Shown here: positions 55,589 to 64,000 of the stretch, one piece after another | Layout: every line of letters starts with the position of its first letter | Numbering within the stretch: the stretch's first letter is position 1 | NCBI RefSeq assembly: GCF_016508585.1 | Contig: NZ_JADVOP010000009.1 | Location: 62,001-126,000 of the forward strand | Direction: 5' to 3' | Source: Acinetobacter baumannii | GTDB lineage: Bacteria > Pseudomonadota > Gammaproteobacteria > Pseudomonadales > Moraxellaceae | DNA: 64,000 bases | The notes under the pieces: generated by a model | Told to the model about the DNA's origin: nothing | What the model saw: the letters and a program-made list of their open reading frames with translations, nothing else | The model's database searches: none | Program-made: the position numbers and the translations under genes

Positions 55589-55598
55589 CTAGAGGCAA

Positions 55599-55636
55599 GG
55601 TGCTTTTTAAAGCAAAGGCGTATTTTAAAAAGCACC
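55599..55636 (-). promoter_or_regulatory. Hairpin in the leader of xpt
   Basis: GGTGCTTTTTA (55599-55609) and TAAAAAGCACC (55626-55636) are a perfect 11-base inverted repeat with a 16-base loop. It lies between the DUF3108 and xpt genes, on the transcript upstream of the xpt ribosome-binding site. There is no downstream T-run on the reverse strand, so it is not a plain terminator. Confidence 0.5.
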
Positions 55637-55679
55637 AAAAAAAATGCAAGCTCAAATTGACCAAAAGGTGAAAAATCTC

Positions 55680-56387
55680 TTACTTTTTGTAACTGGTCAG
55701 GGTTAAGTTATAAGAGGTCTTACCATCAACATGTGACATTTTTACTGGTAAATAGTCCAATTGTGGTGCTAACCAGAAGATTGAACTTTTTTCACCATTG
55801 TCGTGAGTTAATACCACTTTGACCGTGTTATAGGTTCCAGCAGGAGTTTTAATTGACTCGGTGCCCTGTTTTACAAAACGGCGAGCATCAAGACCTTTGG
55901 CATCTGCTATCAGATAGCTCGATTTTAAACCTGAACCTTTTAAGTCTTCACGCACTTGCAGTTCAGCATTCAGTTCATCCAAAGCACCTGCTTTCCAAGG
56001 GAAAGATCGTGCTTGATCTTTTTTCTTGGTATTGATGGTTTTGGTGTTTGGATTAAAATTGATGGTCATGGTGTCGTTATGTACCAACACTTTACTGGTA
56101 CGGCTAAAGCTATTGGAATTAATTTGACCGTTGCTGAAAGTAAAACGACTGGTTTCACTTGCTGATGCAATTGCAGCCGCTTTCGCTGCAAAAACATAGG
56201 TCCAATTATTGCCATTTTGACTTAAAGTACGGGTAGCAGAGCCTAGATTTTTGCCATTGTAAGCAAATTGATAGCTGGCTTGGAATGGACTCATGGCAAG
56301 AGCATTGCTTGAAAATCCAACCAATAACATTGCAGTAGAAATACCGGCTGCTGTGCTGAATGTTTTAAATAACGTTTTTGCCATCAT
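55680..56387 (-). CDS. Exported DUF3108-family protein
   Basis: The 235-residue product has a Sec signal peptide (about residues 1-31, ending near ALA). The mature part follows DUF3108: FQASYQFAYNGKNLGSATRTL near 35-55, an INTKKKDQARSFPWKAG loop near 120-136, and GTYNTVKVVLTHDNGEKSSIFWLAP near 188-213. These are periplasmic proteins of unknown role. It precedes xpt, but a hairpin lies between them. Confidence 0.78.
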   Translation of the reverse strand: MMAKTLFKTFSTAAGISTAMLLVGFSSNALAMSPFQASYQFAYNGKNLGSATRTLSQNGNNWTYVFAAKAAAIASASETSRFTFSNGQINSNSFSRTSKVLVHNDTMTINFNPNTKTINTKKKDQARSFPWKAGALDELNAELQVREDLKGSGLKSSYLIADAKGLDARRFVKQGTESIKTPAGTYNTVKVVLTHDNGEKSSIFWLAPQLDYLPVKMSHVDGKTSYNLTLTSYKK

Positions 56388-56538
56388 TAAATGTCCTATG
56401 CATTTAAAAGTATCTGTTAGTTATAGCGTCTATTATGCAATGTAATTGGGGAGAAAATATTCACTTTATTTCAAATCCTGTGAAATTATGTATCGGTTTT
56501 GCTAGGTTTGACTTGAAATTTGACCCAAAATGAACGAT

Positions 56539-57225
56539 TTAGCTTTTTTGTTCGATCGGGGTAACCTTATCATCAATATATTGATCGTCTTCGAAGTTCT
56601 CCATTCGGTCATCATCATCTCTAAACTTGCTTAATAAAGCGGTGAGATTGACATTACCAATCACCACCAATTCCGTTTCACGAAGTTCAGCATGATTAAC
56701 ATGTACTTTGTTTAATGTATCCATGATTGAACGATTTTTACCTAACCAACGGTTTAGGTCCAAGTGGAGTAATTCATCTTTTACTGTGATTACATCAAAT
56801 TTTTCTAAGATCATGCCCAAAGGATCTTTTTTAAGCATTTTTTGATAGAAGAACAACGCGCAGTTAACTCCCATTTTGTACCAAACATTGGGATAGGTTG
56901 CTTCAATCACTTGGGTGTTGCTGATTTGTTCAAAGACGATCAGTTGCATATCTTTGTTCATTTCCATTTGAACTAATTTAAGATCGACAGACAATACCAA
57001 ATGCATGCCTTTGACATTCAGTGTTGCATAAAGTCTTAACCAATCATCGTGCAGGTCAGCATGTAAATCTTCGAGAATTTTGACATTGTCAGTGACATAA
57101 CGTTTGAACGTTGCATTTAAAAATACTTGAGAGAGTGGAAATTCGCGTTCTTCTTCTATAAAACCTTCGGCTTTTTGGTATACTTGTCGAATACGTTTAA
57201 CAATGTTAGAAAGTAGCGTCGGCAT
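56539..57225 (-). CDS. Conserved-looking hypothetical protein
   Basis: The 228-residue product has no signal peptide or membrane helix. Its middle has alternating beta-type stretches (LRLYATLNVKGMHLVLSVDLKLV) and an acidic C-terminus with DDDDR. The residues suggest a soluble cytosolic protein; I do not know its family. It is divergent from the TonB-like gene across about 230 bases. Confidence 0.55.
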   Translation of the reverse strand: MPTLLSNIVKRIRQVYQKAEGFIEEEREFPLSQVFLNATFKRYVTDNVKILEDLHADLHDDWLRLYATLNVKGMHLVLSVDLKLVQMEMNKDMQLIVFEQISNTQVIEATYPNVWYKMGVNCALFFYQKMLKKDPLGMILEKFDVITVKDELLHLDLNRWLGKNRSIMDTLNKVHVNHAELRETELVVIGNVNLTALLSKFRDDDDRMENFEDDQYIDDKVTPIEQKS

Positions 57226-57455
57226 AAGTATGGTCCCAAATCATCATCACTTTAAGGCGATAAACTTGTCGATGATAAAAAAAATTCAAGTCTAAAGATT
57301 GCAGTTTAGCAAAAAACATTGCACCATTTTGAGTGTTTTAAAATTACGTTTTTACTTTCATTAAGTCAGTCACAAAGTTTGTGAATAATGTAAGACTAAA
57401 CTTATTTTAATAAATTTTAAATTTGGCAATTGGGGAATTTTGTCGGATTAATGTC

Positions 57456-58337
57456 ATGATAAAAAAATTATTTGCCAATACACAACATACTGGGTACTGG
57501 TGGCAAGATGCATTATTTGTCGGGGCAGTTTCAATTGCTGTAATTGTCCACGGGTTATTTCTATCTGTGCAATTTGGAATGCCGCAGGAAAATAATGCTG
57601 CCACAAAAGAAATTGCTGTCAGTATTCGTCCCAGTGAAGATAAAGTCAAAGATGCCGATTTCCTTGCACAAGCAGATCAGCAAGGGTCTGGAACCTTTCG
57701 TAAAGAACACCGGATGTCCTCTGATATGCCGGCACAAGCTGAAGATAAAAGTGCTGGGGATCAACAGCTGGAAGCTTTAGAGCAAATACAGCAAAAACGG
57801 GAATTAAAATTTGAAGAAAAAGTGCTGATGACGGTTTTAAGTTGGCAAAAACAAGCTGAACAAAACGATCGAAAGAAGGCGCTGGAAGAATTACAAAGCC
57901 AAATGCAAGCCAAAGCTGCGATGGTGGCGAGTTTAGAAGCACAATATTTACAGAAACAACAAAATTTTAGTAAACAGCAAAAAATTAAAACCTTAGACGG
58001 CATTCAAGCCAAACAAGATGCATCTGCTGGCTATCTGGATAAATTCCGTGAAAAAGTCGAAATGTATGGCAACCGCTATTATCCAGATCTCGCTAAGCAA
58101 CAGCGTCTTTCAGGTGAAGTCCGTTTGATGGTGATTCTGAATAATGAAGGAGGAATACGGGCAATTCGCTTAATCGAAAGTTCAGGGCATGCCATTTTAG
58201 ATGAGGCCGCAAAAAATTCGGTACGCAAGGGGGCACCATTTGGACGTTTTGATGCAAAAATGAAGGATATTTCTGAGCTGAGAATTGTCAGAACGTGGCG
58301 TTTCGATCCCGCTGAGTCTGAATTTGAAGTTCATTAG
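57456..58337 (+). CDS. TonB-family energy transducer
   Basis: TonB couples the proton-motive force to outer-membrane transport. The 293-residue product has one membrane helix near residues 20-40, a long charged, Gln/Lys-rich coiled coil (about 90-190) instead of the usual Pro-rich spacer, and a TonB C-terminal domain near 205-293 containing YYPDLAKQQRLSGEVRLMVIL. I chose the ATG at 57456, eight bases after GGAT, over a TTG at 57423. ExbB and ExbD are not adjacent. Confidence 0.78.
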   Translation: MIKKLFANTQHTGYWWQDALFVGAVSIAVIVHGLFLSVQFGMPQENNAATKEIAVSIRPSEDKVKDADFLAQADQQGSGTFRKEHRMSSDMPAQAEDKSAGDQQLEALEQIQQKRELKFEEKVLMTVLSWQKQAEQNDRKKALEELQSQMQAKAAMVASLEAQYLQKQQNFSKQQKIKTLDGIQAKQDASAGYLDKFREKVEMYGNRYYPDLAKQQRLSGEVRLMVILNNEGGIRAIRLIESSGHAILDEAAKNSVRKGAPFGRFDAKMKDISELRIVRTWRFDPAESEFEVH

Positions 58338-58356
58338 AGCCTTGAGCAAAAACTTG

Positions 58357-58795
58357 TTATTGTCTTAAACAATCAACGGGCTCGCAGCTTAAAAATCCTG
58401 TAGACCATAAAGGATGAGCTTGGTAGTGTTGCACTAAGCTGTTTCCTTCTGGGAATTTCATCCATAATGCCAAATCATAAGGACTTTTGCAGAGCGATTT
58501 TTACGGTTTAAATCTGCATCGCTTTCAGCAAGAGCGTGACCGGATCACCGTGTTGTTGAGCATTAAAATGGCAGTCCAGAGCGACATATTCCCTGAACGA
58601 TCTTGAAGCGAAAAGTCTGCGCCCATTTAGTATTTTTCTTTAAGGTCAGTTGATATTTTAACCATCAGTCTGGAGGACAGGGCAGCTTTATCGCTCAGAT
58701 GCAAGCTCTTGTTGGAGAGAGGGACTAAGTTCCACAAACCTGCCTTGTTTTGTTTGAAAAGCATTGACTTTCGCAAGCATCCATAAAGTGTCAAC
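58357..58795 (-). pseudogene. Decayed ankyrin-repeat protein gene
   Basis: The reverse strand holds ankyrin-type fragments in different frames. From the 5' end: TLWMLAKVNAFQTKQGRFVE, then a stop; GADFSLQDRSGNMSLWTAI; DPVTLLLKA; DLNRKNRSAK; and SPYDLALWMKFPEGNSLVQH, ending in CLRQ and a TAA at 58357. The pieces follow the GADxxxxDxxGxxPL and SPYDLA pattern of ankyrin repeats but need at least two frameshifts plus a stop to join. The start is missing. It directly follows the ABM gene. Confidence 0.62.
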
Positions 58796-58800
58796 AGACC

Positions 58801-59118
58801 TTAATATGATCGTGTAATTTCACAAATTTCGACATGAAAGTGTTTATACCATTGTTGTTTACCTATCTGCTGTGCAACTTGATGTTCTGCATCTTTGTGC
58901 CATGCATGGATATCTTCAAGTGAATTCCAGTAGGAAAGTGCAATTTCAAAGTCATTTTCACAAATAGATTCAAATTTTTGACAGTTAAATTGGGTTAAGG
59001 CTTTTTCCCTTAAATACTGTGCCGTTTGAATATAGTGGTGATCTAGTACATTCACCTGAGCTTTAAAAATAACCACGTATTTCATATCACGTATTGAATC
59101 CATTGATGGCAGTTTCAT
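58801..59118 (-). CDS. Antibiotic biosynthesis monooxygenase (ABM)-domain protein
   Basis: The 105-residue product has the ABM ferredoxin-like fold, seen in small quinol- or heme-acting monooxygenases. KYVVIFKAQV is the first strand and YWNSLEDIHAWHKDAEHQ the family-typical helix region. The start may be Met1 (59118) or Met12 (59085, MKYVV), the latter fitting the domain edge. Function in the cell is unknown. It precedes the ankyrin-like remnant by five bases. Confidence 0.65.
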   Translation of the reverse strand: MKLPSMDSIRDMKYVVIFKAQVNVLDHHYIQTAQYLREKALTQFNCQKFESICENDFEIALSYWNSLEDIHAWHKDAEHQVAQQIGKQQWYKHFHVEICEITRSY

Positions 59119-59189
59119 CCAAAAATAAATTTTATTATTGCTGATAAATATATAGAAAGATCAACAACTATACTCAAGACCAAATTGCG

Positions 59190-60101
59190 TTAAAGTAAAT
59201 TATGATCCTGCGCTTGAATCGGCGGAGGCGTAGGTTTACCTAAAGTCCCGAGCAGTTCAATTTCAATCATTCGAACCATAGAGTCAAGGGGTAAATCATT
59301 GCTTTGGGTACCAAAGGGTTCTTCAATCTCAGTACTTAATGCATCTAAGCCGAGAAATGTATAAGCTAAAATGCCAACCAATAAGGGAGTGGCTAAACCT
59401 AATAATGAACCTAAGCTAAAAGGAAGCATAAAGCAGAAAAAATAGACAGTACGGTTTAATAGAACTGAATAGGCAAATGGTAAAGGTGTCGTCGCGATAC
59501 GGTCACAACCCGTTTGTACCAAACTGAGTTCATTCACATGCTCATTGAGCTGCGTGTAGATGATGTCTGAAATCTCACCTTCTTTCAAAGCTTGCATCAA
59601 CTCCCATTGAATCAAGCTCAGCGTGTATTGGGGGGCATTGGTCTGTTGATAGAGCTGCGTTAATGCTTGAGGACTCATACCGCTGGTTTCCACCAAGGCA
59701 TCTGGATTGGCGGTTTGATGACGTAGACGATCTCTCAATAAGTTTGCAAAAACAATGACATGTTGAATAATTCTTTCGCGGCGACCCTGAGGAAAAATAC
59801 GACAGTCACGGTCAAAGTGACGTGCATTGGCAATCAGCATTCCCCAAAGCTTACGCGCCTCCCACCAGCGGTCATAACATGCCGTGTTTTTAAAGCCTAG
59901 AAAAATAGACAGAACCACCCCGATGAGGGTAAAACCAACAAGGGGAAGCTCGGGAAAACGATATAAATCAGTATACTCAATTCCACCTACGATGGCAGAG
60001 ATGAGCATCACAAAACCTAGCGGCGGTAAAACTTTTGGCAGAATCGTACCGCGCCAAGACAGGAGTAGTTTAAGGGTATCGTTTTGATCGCGGACAATCA
60101 T
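59190..60101 (-). CDS. Bestrophin-family (UPF0187) ion channel
   Basis: Bestrophins form pentameric anion or cation channels in the membrane. The 303-residue product has four hydrophobic segments, including residues about 25-41 and 52-66, the RWWEARKLWGMLIANAR segment near 78-94, and the SLGSLLGLATPLLVGILAYTFLGLDALSTEIEEPFG region near 228-263. Length is that of bacterial homologues. Ion selectivity is not readable. Confidence 0.83.
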   Translation of the reverse strand: MIVRDQNDTLKLLLSWRGTILPKVLPPLGFVMLISAIVGGIEYTDLYRFPELPLVGFTLIGVVLSIFLGFKNTACYDRWWEARKLWGMLIANARHFDRDCRIFPQGRRERIIQHVIVFANLLRDRLRHQTANPDALVETSGMSPQALTQLYQQTNAPQYTLSLIQWELMQALKEGEISDIIYTQLNEHVNELSLVQTGCDRIATTPLPFAYSVLLNRTVYFFCFMLPFSLGSLLGLATPLLVGILAYTFLGLDALSTEIEEPFGTQSNDLPLDSMVRMIEIELLGTLGKPTPPPIQAQDHNLL

Positions 60102-60139
60102 GTTTTTGAGTCTATAATTTTTTAGTGATCTTCACCGCT

Positions 60140-60862
60140 TCAAGGATTCTTGTCAATCTTATTTGCAGGGAAAGTTTTAGATTTGATGAGTCCATGTTCA
60201 CTAAAGGAATAGCTTTGTTCAGAGGCGATGATCATATGATCTAGTAATTCTATTTCAAGCAGTTGACAGGCTTTGGATATTTGCTGGGTAAGATCGTAAT
60301 CTTCACGTGAGGGTTTTGCTAAACCTTTAGGATGATTATGCGCAATCACCATAAAAGTCGCCTGTTTCTGTATGGCATGACGTAATAATTGATTGATCGA
60401 AATATTGCAGTAATTGATAGAACCGAAAAATAGTTTTTTGAAGCTTAGCTTGCGTAACTGGCTATCTAGACAGAGCACGGCAAAGACCTCTTGTTGTTCT
60501 CCAATTAATTCATAGCGCAAATAATCTCGAATTAAGTCTGAGCGGCTTAAGTCCATACCTTGATGGAGTTGATGTTTAAGATAGCGCCGACCTAATTCTT
60601 TGACTGCCATCAGTTGTGAATATTTGGTTTCGGCAATTCCATGAAACTGACGGAGCTCTTCTAAAGAGGAATCGAATACAGCATTTAAATGCCCAAAATG
60701 CTGAATTAATAGGCGTGATAATTCGACAGCAGAGTGCTGTTTAGAGCCTGAACGAAGGAAGATTGCCAAAAGCTCTGCATCGGATAAACTGTGTGGCCCT
60801 TGCAAGAGTAATCTTTCACGTGGGCGCTCTTGTTCGGGCCATTGTTTGATTGAATGGTTCAT
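60140..60862 (-). CDS. radC: RadC-family (JAB) protein
   Basis: RadC-type proteins have a UBA/HhH-like N-terminus and a JAB metalloprotease fold; a DNA-repair role is disputed. The 240-residue product has RERLLLQGPHSLSDAELLAIFLRSGS near 14-39 and the JAMM motif HNHPKG (about 171-176) with SREDYDLTQ following. I use the ATG at 60862 (MNHSIKQW), five bases after GGA, instead of the in-frame one at 60874. It is divergent from coaBC, a common gammaproteobacterial arrangement. Confidence 0.9.
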   Translation of the reverse strand: MNHSIKQWPEQERPRERLLLQGPHSLSDAELLAIFLRSGSKQHSAVELSRLLIQHFGHLNAVFDSSLEELRQFHGIAETKYSQLMAVKELGRRYLKHQLHQGMDLSRSDLIRDYLRYELIGEQQEVFAVLCLDSQLRKLSFKKLFFGSINYCNISINQLLRHAIQKQATFMVIAHNHPKGLAKPSREDYDLTQQISKACQLLEIELLDHMIIASEQSYSFSEHGLIKSKTFPANKIDKNP

Positions 60863-60977
60863 TGTTTTCCACATTTTTAATTTATTGTACTTTTCATTTT
60901 TTCTCCCGATAACTGCTTGGGAGATAGACTATTTAATGCTATTGTGAGCGCCACTGCAACAGAAAGGTAGCCTGATC

Positions 60978-62243
60978 GTGAGTTTCGATCTCAGTGTATT
61001 TTCTAATAAAAATATTATTCTTGCTGTAACAGGCGGTATTGCTGCCTATAAAAGTGCCATCCTTGTACGTCGTTTAAAGGATTACGGTTTTAATGTCCGT
61101 GTTGTGATGACGCATGGTGCACAAGCATTTATTACACCGCTGACTTTTCAGGCATTGTCTGGCAATCCCGTTCATACAGAATTATTAGACCCTGAAGCAG
61201 AAGCTGGCATGGGACATATTGAATTGGCGCGATGGGCTGATCTGGTTTTGGTTGCACCGGCAAGTTGTGACACGATTGCAAAATTTGCTGCCGGTTTGGC
61301 GGATGATTTACTCAGTACTCTTTATCTGGCGACTAAGGCGCCTGTTTGGGTTGCGCCTGCAATGAACCAGCAGATGTGGGCTGCCAAACCCACTCAACGT
61401 AATTTAAATACATTGGTTGAAGATGGTGTGCATGTGATCATGCCAGAAGCAGGTTCTCAGGCGTGTGGCGATGTTGGTTTGGGACGTATGCCTGAACCGG
61501 AAGATCTTGCCGAGCAGGTTAAAAATTATTTCCATCAGGCACAACGTGCCATTGCAGAAAAATTTGGTTTATTGGCAGGAAAACGTGTGGTGATTACTGC
61601 AGGACCGACACGTGAAGCCATTGATCCAGTGCGTTATATTTCAAACCACAGTACAGGAAAAATGGGTTTTGCCATTGCAGCAGCCTGTTATTCAGCGGGA
61701 GCAAAAGTCACCTTATTGGCAGGTCCAGTCAGTTTGGATACTCCAAATGGTGTACGTCGCATTAACGTCTCTTCAGCAATCAAGATGCTGGATGAAAGCA
61801 TGCATCAGCTTGAGGAAGGTTGTGATGTGTTCATCGCAACGGCTGCTGTTGCGGACTATCGTGTGGCAGAAGTTGCTGAACACAAGATCAAGAAAGCCGG
61901 TGATGAGCTCAATGTTTCCTTGGTTAAAAATCCAGATATTGTTGCCACGATTGCGCAACAGTCAAAACGTCCCTTTATGGTAGGTTTTGCTGCTGAAACA
62001 CGGAATGTTGAAGAATATGCAGCAGGAAAACTGATTGCGAAAAAACTGGATATGATTGCATGTAATGATGTTTCTCGTGCAGATATCGGTTTTGCTTCAG
62101 ATCAAAATGCAATGACTGTGTTTTTTGCTGAGCAATATCAAATGGAAAAACGAGATTTGGAAAAAGCATCGAAACAAGAAATTGCCCAACAGTTGGTTGA
62201 AGCAATTCACGATGCTTTAAATCATAAAATTGAGCCCGTATAG
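60978..62243 (+). CDS. coaBC: Bifunctional CoaBC (Dfp), CoA biosynthesis
   Basis: CoaBC makes phosphopantothenoylcysteine and decarboxylates it to 4'-phosphopantetheine. The 421-residue product has the CoaC domain first: catalytic His80 in GHIELARW, Asn130 in PAMNQQMW and Cys163 in ACGDVGLGRM. The CoaB domain follows from about 195, with AGPTREAIDPVRYISNHSTGKMG and AGKLIAKKLDMI. The start is GTG at 60978, after AAAGG. Dut, usually next in E. coli, is not present here. Terminator at 62269. Confidence 0.96.
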   Translation: MSFDLSVFSNKNIILAVTGGIAAYKSAILVRRLKDYGFNVRVVMTHGAQAFITPLTFQALSGNPVHTELLDPEAEAGMGHIELARWADLVLVAPASCDTIAKFAAGLADDLLSTLYLATKAPVWVAPAMNQQMWAAKPTQRNLNTLVEDGVHVIMPEAGSQACGDVGLGRMPEPEDLAEQVKNYFHQAQRAIAEKFGLLAGKRVVITAGPTREAIDPVRYISNHSTGKMGFAIAAACYSAGAKVTLLAGPVSLDTPNGVRRINVSSAIKMLDESMHQLEEGCDVFIATAAVADYRVAEVAEHKIKKAGDELNVSLVKNPDIVATIAQQSKRPFMVGFAAETRNVEEYAAGKLIAKKLDMIACNDVSRADIGFASDQNAMTVFFAEQYQMEKRDLEKASKQEIAQQLVEAIHDALNHKIEPV

Positions 62244-62268
62244 ATTTTTCCTGTTCTGTTTAAAATAT

Positions 62269-62297
62269 AAAAATGCAACGATTCCGTTGCATTTTTT
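62269..62297 (+). terminator. Terminator of coaBC
   Basis: AAAAATGCAACG and CGTTGCATTTTT form a 12-base stem on an ATT-type loop, with a T-run continuing. It lies 26 bases after the stop. Confidence 0.92.
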
Positions 62298-62408
62298 ATT
62301 TGCTATTTTTTGTGGTTTTAAACTATGTTTAATGTTGAATATGGACAATAGCTGTACTTTTATTCCCGTGGATAACCCACGATAGCCACAGTTTTAAGGA
62401 AGATCACA

Positions 62409-62783
62409 ATGATCAAAAAAACTTTAGCCACCGTAATGATGATCTCTGCCCTAAGTTTGAGTTCAATGAGTTTTGCTGCAACCCTGCAACAGAATATGCA
62501 GGCATTGGGTAAAAATTACAAAGCGTTTAATCAAACCTCGAATCCGGCAGAAGCCAATAAAGCTTTAGACAACATGCGTGCAGCAGCAACAGATGCAAAA
62601 AAAGTTAAACTTAAAGGTCGTGGTGATGCCAGCGCGCCAAGTTCAACACAGCTTTATGATCAATTGATTGCACAGATTGATAAAACGCAAGCCTTAGTCA
62701 AAGGCGGACATTTGGATCATGCCAAAATGGAAGGCAAAAAAATTGCTGAAATTCGTGATCAAGGACATAAGATCTATCAATAA
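62409..62783 (+). CDS. Cytochrome b562-like periplasmic protein
   Basis: The 124-residue product has a Sec signal peptide (residues 1-23, SFA cleavage) and about 101 mature residues of four helices. The heme ligands of E. coli cytochrome b562, Met7 and His102, line up with Met30 (mature Met7) and His120 in the closing RDQGHKIYQ. This conservation supports heme binding, unlike many CpxP- or b562-fold relatives that lost it. A strong AAGGAAG ribosome-binding site precedes the ATG. Redox partner unknown. Confidence 0.83.
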   Translation: MIKKTLATVMMISALSLSSMSFAATLQQNMQALGKNYKAFNQTSNPAEANKALDNMRAAATDAKKVKLKGRGDASAPSSTQLYDQLIAQIDKTQALVKGGHLDHAKMEGKKIAEIRDQGHKIYQ

Positions 62784-62816
62784 TCCTGTGACTGGACCAA
62801 TATAGTGTGATCTATT

Positions 62817-62849
62817 AAAACCGTGAGTTGAATGGCGAGCGGTTTTTTT
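62817..62849 (+). terminator. Probable terminator after the b562-like gene
   Basis: AAAACCG and CGGTTTT surround a 16-base loop with a continuing T-run, 34 bases after the stop. Confidence 0.68.
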
Positions 62850-63111
62850 GTGCTGAGATGAGAGTCAATTTGTTAAAAAGGCATACAGCAAAACATAATT
62901 TTACTTGATCAATAAAATCAAGATTAAGAAAAAGCATCAAATTGATTGACTGTAACTGTTTCAAATTAAAATATTGGTATGAATGATCGGGTGGTTTGGC
63001 TGACCACTTGAGTATGGTGATCAGGCAGTAAATTGCTAAACTGCGCATGATTCGGATTTGTTCATCGCTTTTTCGCTGTTAAGTTATAAGCAGAAGATCA
63101 GGAGACATGTG

Positions 63112-63951
63112 ATGCAGCAGCAAAATCATTTTGTACGTATTGCAAAAGCCATAACCTATATTCAACATAACTTTAAAGCCCAGCCCAATCTGGATGAAGT
63201 GGCTGCACATATCCATTTAAGCCCTGCTCATTTTCAGCGTTTATTTACTGAATGGGCGGGTACCAGCCCTAAAAAATTCTTGCAATATATCAGCTTGGAA
63301 CATGCAAAAAAATTATTAAAGCAAGATCATTCGGTATTTGAGGCAACTTTTGATACCGGACTTTCGAGTACCAGTCGTTTGCATGATTTATTTATTCAAA
63401 TTGAAGGAATGACACCTGCTGAATATAAAAGTGGTGGAGAGAATTTGATCATCCATTATCAATATGCTGAAAGTCCATTTGGAACGGTTTTAGTGGCATC
63501 TACAACGAAAGGTGTCTGCTTTATGTGCTTTGTGGACAATGAGCAAGAAAGCTATGCTGCAATGCTCGAAAAATTTCCCAATGCCCAATTTAATCAACAG
63601 GCTGATATATTGCATGAACATGCTTTGGCAATTTTTTCATCTGGAAATAAGCAGCTGGGACAAATTAAACTTCATTTAAAAGGTACTGATTTTCAGCTTA
63701 AAGTCTGGGAAAGTTTACTTAAAATCCCAATGGGGCAATTAACCACTTATGGGGATTTAGCAGAGCAAATAGGAAATTCAAAAGCCTCGCGTGCAGTAGG
63801 TACGGCAGTGGGTCACAACCCCGTGGCGTTTTTGATTCCGTGTCATCGAGTCATTCAAGCAACAGGTGTTTTGGGTGAATATCATTGGGGTAAAAGTCGA
63901 AAAATGGCGATGATTGGTTGGGAAGGTGTTCAAACCCATGCCGATATTTAA
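63112..63951 (+). CDS. Ada-like regulator and methylated-DNA-cysteine methyltransferase
   Basis: The 279-residue product fuses an AraC-type helix-turn-helix (about residues 8-107, NLDEVAAHIHLSPAHFQRLF) to an O6-alkylguanine transferase domain with catalytic Cys244 in PCHR and the family GTAVGHNPV segment. It lacks the N-terminal zinc/phosphotriester domain of E. coli Ada, so it may repair O6-alkylguanine without the same transcription switch. The ATG at 63112 follows AGGAG by seven bases. A partial gene overlaps its end. Confidence 0.87.
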   Translation: MQQQNHFVRIAKAITYIQHNFKAQPNLDEVAAHIHLSPAHFQRLFTEWAGTSPKKFLQYISLEHAKKLLKQDHSVFEATFDTGLSSTSRLHDLFIQIEGMTPAEYKSGGENLIIHYQYAESPFGTVLVASTTKGVCFMCFVDNEQESYAAMLEKFPNAQFNQQADILHEHALAIFSSGNKQLGQIKLHLKGTDFQLKVWESLLKIPMGQLTTYGDLAEQIGNSKASRAVGTAVGHNPVAFLIPCHRVIQATGVLGEYHWGKSRKMAMIGWEGVQTHADI

Positions 63952-64000
63952 TATTCAACAGGCTCAAGCCTTGAGTGAGAAAATCCAGCATTTGGATTGG
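63938..64000 (+). CDS. Start of an unidentified gene, cut by window edge
   Basis: An ATG at 63938 opens a frame reading MPIFNIQQAQALSEK and continuing to the window end, overlapping the preceding stop by 14 bases. Only 21 residues are visible, so no family can be named. A DNA-repair partner such as a glycosylase or AlkB would be expected after Ada, but this cannot be tested here. Confidence 0.45.
   Translation, partial: MPIFNIQQAQALSEKIQHLDW

Overview
The window looks like chromosomal DNA from an Acinetobacter species (Gammaproteobacteria, Moraxellaceae). Base composition is moderately AT-rich. The ribosomal proteins, RpoA, SecY, CoaBC and RNase R are gammaproteobacterial in type. The flavin monooxygenase at 20784 closely resembles, from memory, the long-chain alkane monooxygenase AlmA known from Acinetobacter. 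Most of the window is ordinary core genome: no CRISPR array, insertion sequence or prophage is visible.

Layout. 1-6749: EngB (cut by the window edge), the nitric-oxide sensor NsrR, a small exported protein, a shortened flavohemoglobin with an NsrR-type operator, a HerA-like ATPase (DUF853), a cystathionine beta-lyase and a class I glutamine amidotransferase. 6822-20644: one uninterrupted S10-spc-alpha ribosomal cluster from rpsJ to rplQ in E. coli order, including secY, rpoA and the short rpmD and rpmJ genes. It has structured RNA at its leader, between rpsJ and rplC, and at both operon junctions. 20716-24486: AlmA-like monooxygenase, a long-chain-type acyl-CoA dehydrogenase, and the sdhE/ygfX pair. 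24487-29374: a 51-residue membrane peptide behind repeated palindromes, a lipoprotein, a rhombosortase and a fused TRAP transporter permease. 29502-38254: an AraC regulator divergent from an EamA exporter; the prlC-yheV-hypothetical operon; a DUF3298-like exported protein; a protein with a barstar-like C-terminus; and RNase R.

38522-45011: one tRNA-Ser and three identical tRNA-Arg(ACG) genes. The second and third tRNA-Arg copies bracket a complete polar amino-acid ABC transporter (two permeases, ATPase, two paralogous binding lipoproteins) and a decayed MFS gene. 45061-54848: lipoproteins, a two-domain SRPBCC-like exported protein, a YcxB-like protein, an FAH hydrolase, an eroded stretch with a membrane-protein remnant, a second AraC/EamA divergent pair, YihY, a WrbA-like flavodoxin, a glycine-zipper/zinc-ribbon protein and TesB. 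55001-64000: xanthine phosphoribosyltransferase, DUF3108 protein, a TonB-like protein, an ankyrin-type pseudogene, an ABM-domain protein, bestrophin, RadC divergent from CoaBC, a cytochrome b562-like protein and an Ada-like alkyltransferase.

Themes. NsrR and the shortened globin form a nitric-oxide response pair. AlmA and the acyl-CoA dehydrogenase fit alkane and fatty-acid use. Several small regulator/transporter pairs are present. No clearly new multi-gene system is evident. The most unusual items are the reductase-less flavohemoglobin, the barstar-like fusion, the repeated ATTGT-type palindromes around the 51-residue peptide, and the tRNA-Arg-bracketed transporter segment.
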